Shown piece after piece: positions 10,022-19,685 of a stretch of 41,382 bases of DNA (the stretch's first letter is position 1; the number at the start of each line of letters is the position of its first letter). The stretch covers positions 1-41,382 of the forward strand of contig CAMDNJ010000010.1 in the NCBI GenBank assembly GCA_945902915.1. The letters run 5' to 3'. Origin of the DNA: Crenothrix polyspora (GTDB lineage: Bacteria; Pseudomonadota; Gammaproteobacteria; Methylococcales; Methylomonadaceae). The translations under genes were made by a program, and so were the position numbers. The notes beneath the pieces were generated by a model. That model was not told where the DNA came from and did no database searches. It saw only the letters and a program-made list of their open reading frames with translations.

Positions 10022-10447
10022 TTAAGCTCTTGTCCATAAAAACTGTCGTTCCGAGGCATCTATCGCGAGTTCATTAATACTGGCATAGCGACGTTGCATG
10101 AGTCCAGAATCCGCAAATTCCCAGTTCTCATTGCCATAAGCTCGAAACCATTGGCCGGCCTGATCATGCCATTCATACTCAAAACGCACGGCGATTTTAT
10201 TATCCATAAAACACCAGAGTTCTTTCTTAAGTCGATAGTCTTGTTCTTTTTTCCATTTACCTTGCAAAAAAGTTTTGATAGCCTCTCGGCCAGAAAAGAA
10301 CTCGCAACGGTTACGCCATTGTGAATCTAGGGTATAAGCCAGTGCAACACGCTCAGGATCCCGAGTATTCCAAGCATCTTCGGCAGCTTGAACTTTTTGT
10401 AGAGCGGTCTCTAGGGTAAAAGGCGGTAAAGGGGGTTTAGTTTCCAT
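10022..10447 (-). CDS. DUF1348 / NTF2-like family protein
   Basis: The 141-residue product matches the small cytosolic DUF1348 group of the NTF2-like fold. The diagnostic wording is '[33 protein letters not shown]', '[12 protein letters not shown]', '[24 protein letters not shown]' and the tail '[20 protein letters not shown]'. The usual family member runs some 10-15 residues longer, and this one stops at 'WTRA', so the end may be slightly shortened by nearby repeat DNA. No catalytic role is established for the family. It has no operon partner: repeat DNA flanks both sides. The call rests on recalled family motifs. Confidence 0.8.
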   Translation of the reverse strand: METKPPLPPFTLETALQKVQAAEDAWNTRDPERVALAYTLDSQWRNRCEFFSGREAIKTFLQGKWKKEQDYRLKKELWCFMDNKIAVRFEYEWHDQAGQWFRAYGNENWEFADSGLMQRRYASINELAIDASERQFLWTRA

Positions 10448-10503
10448 GATAGATACTCCAAGTGCTTATCTTAGCGAATTTTAATAATCATAAAATTTAA
10501 GGC

Positions 10504-10532
10504 AGGTTGGATTGCCTCTTTTCGCAACCCAA
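10504..10532. repeat. Decayed half copy of family A palindromic repeat
   Basis: AGGTTGGATTGC and TTTTCGCAACCCAA parallel the left half of the repeat at 7658-7739. The right half is missing. It lies between two minus-strand genes. Confidence 0.5.
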
Positions 10533-10556
10533 TAATGTCGACTTAGGAGCTTGATA

Positions 10557-10898
10557 TTAAAGCTTCCCAACTAATTTTAACAATAGCGCTGTAATAATGG
10601 TAATTTGTAGTAAGCCTACAGCCACTACCCACCTTATTAGTTCAGCTTTTGTTTCAGCAATATCACGCTTAAGTTCAGACCTTACCAGTTCTATCGTTAA
10701 CTCAGTTTCTTTTATCCTTGCATCTAAATCTTTATTAGTGACGACATTTTCTAGGCTATGCTCATGCTTAACATAATCTATCGTGGCACTCGCTGCTTGT
10801 TGATGTAAGCGAGTAATCGCTTCGGCTTGCGGCTCACTTAAACCTGCTTGTTTTAATTCTGTTACAAACGCATGTGTATCAAAAGTTAATGTGGTCAT
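10557..10898 (-). CDS. DUF1640-type coiled-coil membrane-anchored protein
   Basis: A 113-residue protein with three parts. The N-terminal stretch 'FDTHAFVTELKQAGLSEPQAEAITRL' (6-31) is typical of the CCDC90/DUF1640 family. A charged coiled coil follows (about 50-88), then a single C-terminal membrane helix (about 90-111, 'WVVAVGLLQITIITALLLKLV'). Family members are frequent in methylotrophic gammaproteobacteria and are often found alone; their bacterial role is not established. Eukaryotic relatives sit in the inner mitochondrial membrane, which does not define the bacterial function. An AGGA site nine bases before the ATG supports the start. The family name is from recalled motif pattern. Confidence 0.75.
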   Translation of the reverse strand: MTTLTFDTHAFVTELKQAGLSEPQAEAITRLHQQAASATIDYVKHEHSLENVVTNKDLDARIKETELTIELVRSELKRDIAETKAELIRWVVAVGLLQITIITALLLKLVGKL

Positions 10899-11003
10899 TT
10901 TTAAGATCCTACATAAAGGGATGCTGGCATTGTATAGAAAATAATCTATAAGGTAACTCGCAAAATAAAATACACCATAAAATATGTAGGTTTATTATTG
11001 CGC

Positions 11004-12098
11004 TTAACAATCATCAACTTGATCAGCTAAGGCACTAACTTGCATCACTAATTCGTTTAATTGCTCAGTCGTTTCAGTACGAATCGTAGCATGTGCGACT
11101 TTACGGCCTTTTCGAGGCTCTTTGTCATATAAATGTAAATGGGCGTGCGGAATAGCCAATAATTCATCTATTTTTGGTAAACCACCGATAAAATTAATCA
11201 TTGCCGCTTTGCCGACAGCATCAGTCGCCCCTAAGGGTAAATCTAAAATGGCGCGTAAATGATTTTCAAACTGACTGGTTTCAGCGCCTTCTATCGTCCA
11301 ATGTCCTGAATTATGCACACGGGGTGCAAATTCATTAGCGATTAATTGACCGTTTACTTCAAACAATTCTAAGGCTAAGACACCGACATAATCTAACTCA
11401 GCCATTAAGCGTGAAATATAGGTCTCGGCTTGTGCTTGCGTAGGGTCATTAGCACAGCAATGAGAGACGCGTAAAATACCATTGCGATGCATATTTTCAG
11501 AAAGAGGATAGAAGACTATCTCACCTGAGACACTACGCGCTGCAATAATAGAGACTTCACGATTAAATGGCACATAGGCTTCAACGATAGCCGGTACACC
11601 CTGTAAAAGAGTCCATGCGCTGGCTAAATCATCCACCGTTTTCAGTAAGGATTGGCCTTTACCATCATAGCCCATGGTGCGGCTTTTTATTATAGCCGGC
11701 CAACCGATGCTGGTCATCGCCAGTTCTAGGTCTTCTAAGCTATCGACAGCCGCATAAGCGGGGGTCGGTATATCAATATTATTAAAAAAAGTCTTTTCTA
11801 TGAGTCTATCTTGCGCAACTGCCAAAGCCTTAGGTGCTGGATGCACTTGGGTATGTGAGGCTAAAAATGCAGCGACATGGGCAGGTACGTTTTCAAACTC
11901 ATAGGTGACCACATCGGCACGCTCAGCCAATTCAGCGAGTAGGCGAGGATCGTCATAAGCGCCGTGTAAATGTTCACCTAAACTATTAGCGCAGGCATCA
12001 GCAGAGGGATCAAGAAACACAAATTTTACGCCTAAGGGATAACCCGCTAAAGCAATCATGCGAGCCAGTTGGCCAGCACCGAGTACACCGACGATCAT
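11004..12098 (-). CDS. purK: N5-carboxyaminoimidazole ribonucleotide synthase PurK
   Basis: Purine biosynthesis enzyme that uses ATP and bicarbonate to turn AIR into N5-CAIR, the substrate of PurE. The 364-residue ATP-grasp protein has the pre-ATP-grasp opening '[22 protein letters not shown]' (2-23, split at residue 20 in strict reading), the ATP-grasp core '[20 protein letters not shown]' and the metal-binding '[25 protein letters not shown]'. The length is typical. Its start codon overlaps the purE stop by four bases, so the two are translationally coupled. The C-terminus after 'HATIRTET' is a normal PurK tail. Confidence 0.96.
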   Translation of the reverse strand: MIVGVLGAGQLARMIALAGYPLGVKFVFLDPSADACANSLGEHLHGAYDDPRLLAELAERADVVTYEFENVPAHVAAFLASHTQVHPAPKALAVAQDRLIEKTFFNNIDIPTPAYAAVDSLEDLELAMTSIGWPAIIKSRTMGYDGKGQSLLKTVDDLASAWTLLQGVPAIVEAYVPFNREVSIIAARSVSGEIVFYPLSENMHRNGILRVSHCCANDPTQAQAETYISRLMAELDYVGVLALELFEVNGQLIANEFAPRVHNSGHWTIEGAETSQFENHLRAILDLPLGATDAVGKAAMINFIGGLPKIDELLAIPHAHLHLYDKEPRKGRKVAHATIRTETTEQLNELVMQVSALADQVDDC

Positions 12099-12592
12099 AG
12101 CAGTTCCTCGCGAGGGTCAGAATGGGCGAGTACATTTTCGGTTTGCTCATTTCTAAAGGCATGTAAAGCCTCACGAAAATGAGTATGCTTATTGCTGATG
12201 ATAGCTGCAGCTAATAAGGCGGCATTGATGGCGCCGGCTCTACCGATAGCCAAGGTGCCCACTGGAATACCGGCGGGCATTTGCACGATAGAGAGCAACG
12301 AGTCCATGCCATTTAAGGCCTTAGATTGTACCGGTACGCCTAAGACAGGCAGAGCTGTTTTAGCGGCAGTCATGCCGGGTAAATGTGCGGCACCGCCAGC
12401 GCCAGCAATAATAACCTCTAAGCCTTTAGTTTCGGCGCTTTCTGCATAAGCAAACAGTTTATCCGGCGTTCTGTGCGCTGAAACCACGTCACATTCGTAC
12501 GGAATCCCTAATCGATCTAAGGTATCCGCTGCATGGTGCATGGTTTCCCAATCGGAAGTCGAACCCATAATTATGCCTACCAGTGCTGCCAT
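12095..12592 (-). CDS. purE: N5-carboxyaminoimidazole ribonucleotide mutase PurE
   Basis: Class I PurE, which moves the carboxyl group of N5-CAIR to C4 to make CAIR. Key motifs are '[13 protein letters not shown]' (phosphate binding), 'SAHRTP' with catalytic His40, and '[12 protein letters not shown]' (around 64-75). The length of 165 residues matches the bacterial class I enzyme. An AAGGA ribosome-binding site precedes the ATG by eight bases. It is the first gene of a purE-purK pair. A TTGACT hexamer lies upstream (about 12624-12629 on the minus strand), but no good -10 box follows at the right distance. A possible small ORF ends 46 bp upstream. Confidence 0.97.
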   Translation of the reverse strand: MAALVGIIMGSTSDWETMHHAADTLDRLGIPYECDVVSAHRTPDKLFAYAESAETKGLEVIIAGAGGAAHLPGMTAAKTALPVLGVPVQSKALNGMDSLLSIVQMPAGIPVGTLAIGRAGAINAALLAAAIISNKHTHFREALHAFRNEQTENVLAHSDPREELL

Positions 12593-12638
12593 ATTTATTC
12601 CTTAAAGTAATCTGTATAACTGAGTCAATAAAAGGCGC

Positions 12639-12803
12639 TTAGTATCGCATAAATGCTTTGATGATGCGCTCTAAGTTATAGGCTTTTAGGGGATCAAGTA
12701 AGTGGTGTTTAAGGCGTTGACCAACGTCACGATGATAGCTGTCTAGTCGTGCTGTAGTTTGTGTAATGAGTCTTTTAAACAAGTACTTGTTTGCAAGCTT
12801 CAT
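12639..12803 (-). CDS. Possible small basic protein, 54 residues
   Basis: An ATG-TAA frame, too short for common gene-calling cut-offs, overlaps the last 29 bases of the 81-residue gene in another frame. The product opens MKLANKYLFKRLITQ, is rich in Lys, Arg, His and Leu, and reads like one or two amphipathic helices ending in 'RIIKAFMRY'. An AGG sits six bases before the ATG. It could be a real coupled gene. It could also be the shifted 3' continuation of the upstream ORF, since 'EACK' in one frame runs into 'NKYLFKRL' in the other. I do not recognise a family. Codons look ordinary for this genome. Confidence 0.35.
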   Translation of the reverse strand: MKLANKYLFKRLITQTTARLDSYHRDVGQRLKHHLLDPLKAYNLERIIKAFMRY

Positions 12804-13020
12804 AGACCTGTTCTATCTCATCTTTATTGCATAAAAGGATGATTCTATGCGGATAACTGCCGATTAAGTTGCTGCTGTGATAGAGTTTAATGCAATAGGC
12901 CTCAGCCTTTGCCATATCGGCAAAGGTCAGTATTAATATGTTAGGTTTGTGATCATCAAAATCTTTTGCCGGTGTATTAGAGCGTATTGAAACAAAGATC
13001 TTTTTGTAATCTTTAGTCAA
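12775..13020 (-). CDS. Hypothetical 81-residue protein, possibly a shortened signalling module
   Basis: The product reads 'KPNILILTFADMAKAEAYCIKLYH' then 'GSYPHRIILLCNKDEIEQVYEACKQ', a beta-alpha-beta pattern. It resembles, from memory and without certainty, a module found at the front of some cyclic di-GMP and response-regulator proteins, where the LLC-KDE-VY segment continues into a further strand that is absent here. It lies 85 bp after the EAL frame on the same strand, so it is probably the last or next-to-last gene of the sensor operon. No membrane segment or catalytic motif is visible. Truncation by frameshift is possible, because an overlapping frame (12639-12803) continues past its stop. 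Confidence 0.5.
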   Translation of the reverse strand: MTKDYKKIFVSIRSNTPAKDFDDHKPNILILTFADMAKAEAYCIKLYHSSNLIGSYPHRIILLCNKDEIEQVYEACKQVLV

Positions 13021-13105
13021 TTGCTATTTTATCGATTGGGCATCTTTGCTACTATCAGTCGCTATGAGTATCGAGGTAAGTTATAAGTTATTTGATTTGA
13101 GAGGC

Positions 13106-13888
13106 TTATAAACGCTTAGCAGCGGCTTCCCAGTTAACAATCCATGGGTAAATGTCATGGGCAGACATCGGTTTAGCAATAAAATAGCCTTGGGCAACAT
13201 CGCAATCAGTACTGCGTATGAAATCCCAATCGGCTTGGTTTTCGACGCCTTCAGCAACACTTTTCATGCCTAATTGTTTGGCTAAGCTTAAGCTGGCATC
13301 AAAGATAGCCTGCTGCGTTTCGTTGTTAATCATATTGTGAACAAAACTTTGATCAATTTTAAGTTCATTAAAAGGGATATTACATAATTGAGATAAGGAC
13401 GAGTGGCCAGTGCCAAAATCATCGATGGATAAGTTAAAACGATGCATACGCAAACGTGTAAGCACTTCCATTGAAACGTATGAATTACTCATCAGTTTGC
13501 TTTCAGTCACTTCCAAGATTATATCGTTAGGCATAATGCCTGAATCCGCCGCAGCGTTGACTAGATAATTTGCAAAAGCTAAGTCAGCGAGATTATCCAT
13601 AGAAATATTAATGGCTACTTGCAATGATAAACCGGCATCTTGCCAGGCTTTGGTTTGAGCAAAAGCTTCTCTAACGACTGCCCGAGTTAAATCATCAATC
13701 AGTGCATGGGCTTCTGCTAGAGGTATAAATTGATCGGGAAATACTAGGCCATCAATAGGATGATGCCAGCGCACTAAGGACTCAACACCCACGACTTTAG
13801 TATTTTTGACATCGACTTTAGGTTGATAGTAAATAATGAGCTCAAGATTAGCGATTGCTGAGCGTAATTCATCGGCAGAATAATTTTT
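13106..13888 (-). pseudogene. EAL domain (cyclic di-GMP phosphodiesterase) half of a frameshifted receiver-EAL gene
   Basis: The frame is open from 13888 to the stop at 13106, so the domain reads in full as 'YSADELRSAIANLELIIYYQPKVD' (split after 20 at residue L) and onward. The ATG at 13792 would cut off its first strand and is not a sensible start. Catalytic residues are present: Glu in 'GVESLVRW' (Ser replaces Ala of EAL), Asn in 'INISMDN', Glu in 'ILEVTES', the Asp pair in 'DDFGTGHSSL', Lys in 'ELKIDQSF', Glu in 'AEGVE', and Gln in 'VAQGYFIAKPM'. The enzyme would hydrolyse c-di-GMP to pGpG. It joins the receiver frame only if one A is added to the A7 run (13884-13890). This is either a recent mutation, a sequencing error or slippage. 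Confidence 0.75.
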
Positions 13889-14310
13889 TTACTAGTGATG
13901 ACGCGTTTGGGTTGAGGTGATTGCCATTTTGCAAGTTTTAAAGATAACAGTTCAAGAGTCACCGGTTTCTGTAAGTGACCTAGGCTGGCAATTTTATAAT
14001 TTTTTATTAATTTATGGGCCGTTTCACGAATACGTTCATCTTCTGCACTCAACAGCAGAATATGGCCTTGGTAATGCCGATTGGCGAGGTGGCGTATAAA
14101 TTCTATGCCATCCATTTCAGACATATTCAAGTCTAAAAGAATGATGGTTTGCGTTTCATCAACCCCCTTTAGCCAATCTAGACCTTCTTGTCCGCTAGTA
14201 CAGGTAGTCACTTGACTATATCCTAGGTTGGCGAGCATGTACTGCATGAGTTTAAGCATAATGGGTTGATCATCAATCGCCACTATGTGCAGCATAGATT
14301 TATCGGGCAT
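13774..14310 (-). CDS. Response regulator receiver half of a frameshifted receiver-EAL gene
   Basis: The receiver domain (about 5-130) has the acidic pair Asp13/Asp14, phospho-Asp60 in 'TIILLDLNMSEMDG', the Ser in 'ILLLSAEDE' and the Lys of 'GHLQKPVTLELL'. All phosphotransfer residues are present. After Lys142 the zero frame leaves real coding sequence and adds an out-of-frame tail (about residues 143-178) ending at 13774. Reading one extra A at 13884-13890 continues into the EAL domain, giving a protein of about 400 residues like RocR/PvrR-type phosphodiesterases. An AAGG site ten bases before the ATG supports the start. It lies 84 bp after the hybrid kinase gene, its likely phosphodonor. 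Confidence 0.8.
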   Translation of the reverse strand: MPDKSMLHIVAIDDQPIMLKLMQYMLANLGYSQVTTCTSGQEGLDWLKGVDETQTIILLDLNMSEMDGIEFIRHLANRHYQGHILLLSAEDERIRETAHKLIKNYKIASLGHLQKPVTLELLSLKLAKWQSPQPKRVITSKKIILPMNYAQQSLILSSLFTINLKSMSKILKSWVLSP

Positions 14311-14394
14311 GATATAGAACCTTAAGTTTGAGGGCGATAGTTAGGGTTAGAGAATGTTCAAAAAATCTATTTAAATAGCTTTAAAGAGCATTAC

Positions 14395-17300
14395 TCACTG
14401 AATTAAGTTCAGCAGCGCGTTGTAAACCTCAATTACTTCTAAATTAAAAAGTTGTAAACATTCATTTAAGTCGGTGATAGCGTGCTTAGTTTTGCTTAAG
14501 GCCTCTATTTCATCGCATAAATCACCTAATTTTAGTGCGCCCATCGCGCGCGCTGAAGATTTTAAAGTATGGGCATGGAAGCCAACTTTATTTAAGTGTC
14601 CTGCATAAAATTCAACTCTTATAGAGTCAGCTAGCGAGGTTAAACTGCTAAGAAACTCTTGTAAAAAGTATTTGATGGTCTCAGGATCATCACCCACTAA
14701 CGCCTCTAATATCTTGATATTAAGTGATGCAGAGTTGTTGGTCTCAGAGTAGCTATTATTCATAGCATGAGTAGCATTAAGTAACGCCGGTTCATGGCTC
14801 AAGGGCAACCATTTTTCCAACATCATTTTTAAATCTAGCTGTGACGAGGGTTTACGAATAATGTCATTCATGCCTGCAGAGCGGCAGTTTTGGCCTTCAC
14901 TTTTTAGTATGCTGGCAGTCCAAGCGATAATGATTAAAGGCTTACTGGGGTCTTCTTCGGCGCGAATAGCGGCTGCCAATTCATAACCATCCATATTAGG
15001 CATATGTAAGTCCGTCAACAACAACGGATAATGCCCTGTGCGCCAACGAGCTAAGGCTTCATGGCCATCAGCGCTTATGTCGGCGGCAAACCCGAGTATA
15101 GCCAGTTGTCGCTGGATAACTTTTTGATTGGTGCTATTGTCTTCTGCCACCAAAATAAGCCGACCTTGTTCTAGAGCCTGTTCTCGTGAAGGTGGCTCAA
15201 AAGCACTGCGTTTGAGACTAGGTGTTATTATTGGCTGTGCTGCCTTCATGCGACCTGCAGCTATTGCAACAGCCATAATAATACGGTGTTGAGTTATTAT
15301 ATTATTATCGATCTGTACTATGCGAGGATCTTTATTTTGTCGTATCAGTTGACGTTGTCCATGACACAGAATCACTAAACGAATATCGATGTTTTCTGGC
15401 TGCTGCATCATGTTTTGTAGATCATCCGGTAATTCATCGTCCTCTTTCGCTAGCAACCAAAGCCAAGGTTCGCCCTGTGCCGGCGCGGGTTGCTGATAGG
15501 CGGCAGTTAAATCGGGAACTAGGCTAATGATGGCCCCTGCAGATTTAAGATAGCAAGAAAAATAGTCGGCTTGGCTTTTTAAATCACCAATCAATAAACA
15601 AGCGAGGCCCTCAAGTGGGCAAGGCTTAAGCTCAGTATTTAGAGCTGAATCTAATACCGTAAAAGGCAAACGTGCGCTAAAGGTTGTTCCTAATCCTGGA
15701 GAACTTTGTACATTAATGCTGCCCGACATCAGTTGCACTAAATTATAAACAATATTGAGCCCTAAGCCGGTACCACCAAAACGTCGAGTAGTAGAGGCGT
15801 CGGCTTGGGTAAATGGACTAAATAGTTTTGCTATCATGGCGTCATCCATACCGATGCCGTTATCGATGACTTGGATTTCAATAATGGCCTGTTGAGCTGT
15901 GCGCTCAATTAATAGGACTTGGACTGAAACTCGCCCTAGAGCCGCTTGTTGACTAGAGAACTTAATGGCATTATTGGTAAAATTAACCACAATTTGGCGT
16001 AAGCGTGCTGCATCACCTTTCACCAGTTCTGGTAAGTCAGGGTCAGTAAAGAGGCTTAACTCTACGGCTTTCTTAATAGCGAGATGATTAAGCATAGTCA
16101 CACTTTTTTCAATAACCTCACGCACACTAATAGGGGCTTGTTCAAGTTCTAATTTACCAGCTTCTATTTTAGAAAAATCCAGTACATCTTCGATAATGCC
16201 CAGTAAGGAAAAGGCGGAATCACGAATTACATCGAGTATTTCTACCTGATAATCCAGTAAGCTGGTTTGATGTAATATATCCAGCATACCCAGTACGCCA
16301 TTCATGGGGGTACGAATTTCGTGACTCATATTAGCCAAAAACTCAGACTTTGCTTTGCTGGCCCGTTCGGCACTTTCTCGTGCGGTTTCTGCTGACTGCT
16401 GGGCACTCTCTTTTAATAATGCCAAGGCTAAACAATCAGCGATTTGATTGAGTAGGGACATTCGTGATGCCCTTTCCAAAGGATTAATTTGTGTGTACAG
16501 AACCATGACACCTAGGCTCTTACCTGTCGCGACTATAGGAATAAGATAATGACCATGTGTTTCACTAGGGGCATCACAATTACATTGATTAATAATGCTT
16601 ATTTCTTGAGTCTGTACAGCCGCTACGCACTGTGTATAGAGCGTGCTGTTATTAAGCTCGTTGAGTTCTCCTGTTATCGCGAGCGGCATTAAGGTGTTTA
16701 AGTTAGGGTCTTTAATATAGATTAGACCTTTAGCCTGTAAAGCAAAGTCTTTTAAGCTAGCTAGTTTAATGAGTAGCTGTTTGCCTCGTTCAGCTAACGG
16801 TAGCATTTGTTGCAAGATGTCAGAAATTAATAAGCGGATAGCTCTATCCTTTTGCAGCTGTTTTTGCATTTGCTCATTATTGACTCGATGAGTAATGTCA
16901 CTCTGAATTTGCACATACCCTAATAGTTCATGGTCATCAGAGCGTATCGGGGTGATGCTGATATTAAGCCAGCAATCATCCTTGCTTGCGGCGTTGCAAA
17001 ACAAATTACGCTGGCCGAGTAAGCGATTAGTCCAACTTTGTCCTTTAGCTAAACTGTGCCGCATGTCGCTAAGTAACTTTGGATCGGCTTTGGGATGGTC
17101 AAAGCTAGAGGGTTTAATGCCTATTAATGTGCCAAGCTTTGCGCCGGTAAAGGAATATAGAGCAGGATTGGCATAATAAATAAGTCCTTGTACATCTGTG
17201 ATGAAGATCATATCAATACTAGCATCTAAGGCTGTGCCGACTAGCGTCAGCTGTCTTTCTTTTTCCTTAATGACTGTAATGTCTCGTCGGATGGCAATAT

Positions 17301-17877
17301 AGTGCTGAGCATTGCCGTTTTCATCTAGCATCGGCGTAATAGTGCTTGCAACCCAATACAGAGAGCCTTGTTTAGACCTATTGCAGATGTCGCCCTGCCA
17401 AACTTGGCCCTTGCTAAGAGTGTGCCATATGGTGCGAAAAAATTTATCAGGGTGATGACCAGAATTAACGATGCGATGGTTTTGTCCAAGTAATTCGCTT
17501 TCACTATAACCGGACGTTTCACAAAATAACTTATTTGCAAAGGTAATGGTGCCTGCTAAATCGGTAATGCTCACTAAAGCATGGTTATTGAGGGCTTGAA
17601 GTAATTGCTGGTTTTCGTTTAATTGGCTATGGTTGGCATCGTTTTGCAACTTTACCTTGATGGCCAAGGGTCTTAAGATAAGCCACCATATTAGCAGGGT
17701 AGAAGGCAGGACTAATCCTGCTACCTTAGCTAAGGTATCTTGATTTGGCGTTAAGATAATACCCCATGTTGGCAGGGCATCGGTCAAGTTCATAATCAAT
17801 ACGTCAATGAGTGTAACGATGATAGCTATGCTTGATAGCGAGGATAAGAATGAGTTTTTGCGTGGCTTTAATAGCAT
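14395..17877 (-). CDS. Membrane hybrid histidine kinase (PAS-PAS-GAF-HisKA-HATPase-REC-HPt)
   Basis: An 1160-residue sensor. Two membrane helices (about 13-33 and 48-68) enclose a very short periplasmic loop. They are followed by PAS1 (about 93-200, '[22 protein letters not shown]'-type core, split at residue 20), PAS2 (about 210-335) and a GAF domain (about 350-495) with the 'NQCNCD' and 'HGHYLIPI' motifs. The HisKA domain has phospho-His519 in '[12 protein letters not shown]', and the ATPase domain has 'DNGIGM' and '[10 protein letters not shown]'. A degenerate receiver (about 750-880) lacks the Asp, and a true receiver follows with Asp956 in '[13 protein letters not shown]'. The HPt domain has His1103 in '[13 protein letters not shown]'. 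It forms a BarA/ArcB-like phosphorelay probably aimed at the receiver-EAL gene downstream. It lies 27 bp after its truncated paralogue. Confidence 0.92.
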   Translation of the reverse strand: MLLKPRKNSFLSSLSSIAIIVTLIDVLIMNLTDALPTWGIILTPNQDTLAKVAGLVLPSTLLIWWLILRPLAIKVKLQNDANHSQLNENQQLLQALNNHALVSITDLAGTITFANKLFCETSGYSESELLGQNHRIVNSGHHPDKFFRTIWHTLSKGQVWQGDICNRSKQGSLYWVASTITPMLDENGNAQHYIAIRRDITVIKEKERQLTLVGTALDASIDMIFITDVQGLIYYANPALYSFTGAKLGTLIGIKPSSFDHPKADPKLLSDMRHSLAKGQSWTNRLLGQRNLFCNAASKDDCWLNISITPIRSDDHELLGYVQIQSDITHRVNNEQMQKQLQKDRAIRLLISDILQQMLPLAERGKQLLIKLASLKDFALQAKGLIYIKDPNLNTLMPLAITGELNELNNSTLYTQCVAAVQTQEISIINQCNCDAPSETHGHYLIPIVATGKSLGVMVLYTQINPLERASRMSLLNQIADCLALALLKESAQQSAETARESAERASKAKSEFLANMSHEIRTPMNGVLGMLDILHQTSLLDYQVEILDVIRDSAFSLLGIIEDVLDFSKIEAGKLELEQAPISVREVIEKSVTMLNHLAIKKAVELSLFTDPDLPELVKGDAARLRQIVVNFTNNAIKFSSQQAALGRVSVQVLLIERTAQQAIIEIQVIDNGIGMDDAMIAKLFSPFTQADASTTRRFGGTGLGLNIVYNLVQLMSGSINVQSSPGLGTTFSARLPFTVLDSALNTELKPCPLEGLACLLIGDLKSQADYFSCYLKSAGAIISLVPDLTAAYQQPAPAQGEPWLWLLAKEDDELPDDLQNMMQQPENIDIRLVILCHGQRQLIRQNKDPRIVQIDNNIITQHRIIMAVAIAAGRMKAAQPIITPSLKRSAFEPPSREQALEQGRLILVAEDNSTNQKVIQRQLAILGFAADISADGHEALARWRTGHYPLLLTDLHMPNMDGYELAAAIRAEEDPSKPLIIIAWTASILKSEGQNCRSAGMNDIIRKPSSQLDLKMMLEKWLPLSHEPALLNATHAMNNSYSETNNSASLNIKILEALVGDDPETIKYFLQEFLSSLTSLADSIRVEFYAGHLNKVGFHAHTLKSSARAMGALKLGDLCDEIEALSKTKHAITDLNECLQLFNLEVIEVYNALLNLIQ

Positions 17878-17904
17878 AGATATCTATAATTTTTACTGTT
17901 TAAT

Positions 17905-19464
17905 TTAAGCCAGTGGATGCGTAGTTTCTTGCACTAAGCTTGCTGCTAATAGATCGCTCACTTGTTGTAATAGGTTTAACCGTGAAGGTGCTTCAATCGG
18001 ATAACGTAGCGTATAAAGAAAGAATAAGCCTAGTGTCTTGCCTTCAAAAATAATAGGGACTAAATAATGACCATGGGTTTTCATGTCATCAGAAACGGCT
18101 TCATAATGTAAATCACAGAAACATTCATTCGCAATTTTTAGTTTTTGCGAGGTCACCGTTTCACCAAACAAACCTTCGCCCAGGGCTATCTGTTGTTCAT
18201 GGAGCATAAATTCATCGCTAAACTCTCCTTGAAGTACCCAGAGTTGTAAACGATCTTGATCGGGTTCTTTGATATAAATGCCGCCTTTAATCATGCCGTT
18301 GATTTGTCGACCTAGTCCTTTTAAATGAATTAAACAATCCAGAACTTGAGTAAATCGATGTTTCAGTGGTAAAGCTTGCTGCAAAATATTGATTATCTCT
18401 AAATACAGGGCATGGTCTGCATTTTCTAAGAGTAGCGATTGTTCTTTGAGTACGCTAACTGTGATGTCATGTTGAACTTGCCAGCAGCCTAAAAATTCAT
18501 GTTTAGCGCTATAAAGTGGTGTGATATCAATATCTACCCAATAATCTGCGAGTTCTCCAGAGCTTGATAGTTGGCTTTGATGGCGGTTAAGTAGTCGACC
18601 ATTCCAAGTTTGGCCTTGTTGCAGGCTGAGTTGCATTTCGGCTAGATTTTTTGCATCAGTAAAAGGTGAGCTCATAATCTCAGGCAATTGCCCTATCAAT
18701 TGTTCTTGTTGCCAGCCTGTAAAATCAGCTAAGGCTTTATTGATGGTAGTGATATAGCCGGTAGCATCAGTGATCATCAACATGTCGGTATTGGTATTGA
18801 GTAGCTGCTCTAATACTAAGCGGTTGGCTTCGTTTTTCTTTGCTTGTGTGGCATCACGACGAATAGCAACATATTGTTTAGGCCTGCCATCAGGGCCATA
18901 CATTCTAATCAGGGTATTGTCGACCCAATAGATACGCCCTTGTTTGGTGCTATCACAAACATCTCCTTTCCAAGATTCGCCATGATTAAGGGCGCGCCAT
19001 ACGGGACGCATAAATTTGGGGTCTTGGTAATTAAGGTTAATAATGTCGTGTTCTTGTTGTAGTAGTTCTCGCTCACTGTAGCCAGTTATTTCACAAAACC
19101 AAGCATTAGCATAAACAATACGGCCTGATAAATCAGATAAGCTAATCGGTGCATAATCATCTAATGCTTCAAATAGCTGCTGATTTTCACGTGTTTTATC
19201 ATCAAAGTGTGTTTGTAGTTCAGAGACTTTTAGGCGTAAAGGTTTTAAGAAATAATAATGAATGAGCGGCGTTAATACTAAGCAGAGTAATAAGGTGCTG
19301 AGTAAGATTGTTTGAGTTGTGGTTAATACCATAGCCCATTGATGTTGAGCCAAGAGTAACGCGGCTATTAATAGCGCGTTAGTTAATACAATAGCCGTGC
19401 TGATAATGACCCAGCAGTATAAAGAAGATTGTTTGAACGGCAGCTTGACTGGCGCGGTCGTCAT
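17905..19464 (-). CDS. Membrane PAS-PAS-GAF sensor without an output domain
   Basis: A 519-residue protein that matches the N-terminal 500 residues of the hybrid kinase just downstream. It has two membrane helices (about 18-40 and 52-72), PAS1 (about 97-205, ending 'QYVAIRRDAT'), PAS2 (about 215-340) and GAF (about 350-510, with 'NECFCD' and 'THGHYLVPI'). It stops at 'SLVQETTHPLA', exactly where the kinase continues into its HisKA linker. No HisKA, GGDEF, EAL or HTH is present. It is probably the product of a tandem duplication that lost or never kept the kinase end. It may act as a signal-input partner by heterodimerising with the kinase. It is first in the operon, 27 bp before the kinase. 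Confidence 0.9.
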   Translation of the reverse strand: MTTAPVKLPFKQSSLYCWVIISTAIVLTNALLIAALLLAQHQWAMVLTTTQTILLSTLLLCLVLTPLIHYYFLKPLRLKVSELQTHFDDKTRENQQLFEALDDYAPISLSDLSGRIVYANAWFCEITGYSERELLQQEHDIINLNYQDPKFMRPVWRALNHGESWKGDVCDSTKQGRIYWVDNTLIRMYGPDGRPKQYVAIRRDATQAKKNEANRLVLEQLLNTNTDMLMITDATGYITTINKALADFTGWQQEQLIGQLPEIMSSPFTDAKNLAEMQLSLQQGQTWNGRLLNRHQSQLSSSGELADYWVDIDITPLYSAKHEFLGCWQVQHDITVSVLKEQSLLLENADHALYLEIINILQQALPLKHRFTQVLDCLIHLKGLGRQINGMIKGGIYIKEPDQDRLQLWVLQGEFSDEFMLHEQQIALGEGLFGETVTSQKLKIANECFCDLHYEAVSDDMKTHGHYLVPIIFEGKTLGLFFLYTLRYPIEAPSRLNLLQQVSDLLAASLVQETTHPLA

Positions 19465-19685
19465 AAACTAGGAGATAGTGTAAAAGCGCAAAGAGTACAT
19501 GACTATTATCTCATGAGTTGATGAGAGGCAAATATAGGCTTAAAAGGCTATAAAACCACAACAATAGTGCCTGATTATACTTAGCTTATAGGCTTTGTTC
19601 TAGGTTTCTTTCCTGCATTTTCTTTAGAACAAGGGCTATGGCTAAATTAAATTACTTAAGTTGAGTGCGGACTAAAAAATGACGA

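Noticed and set aside
13884-13893. Classical -1 ribosomal slippery heptamer (X XXY YYZ) in the receiver-EAL gene
   Set aside because: In the zero frame the tract reads AGT AAA AAA ATT, so the heptamer is T AAA AAA, and a paired slip would put TAA in the P-site. Only single-tRNA or transcriptional slippage fits. A programmed site is not claimed.
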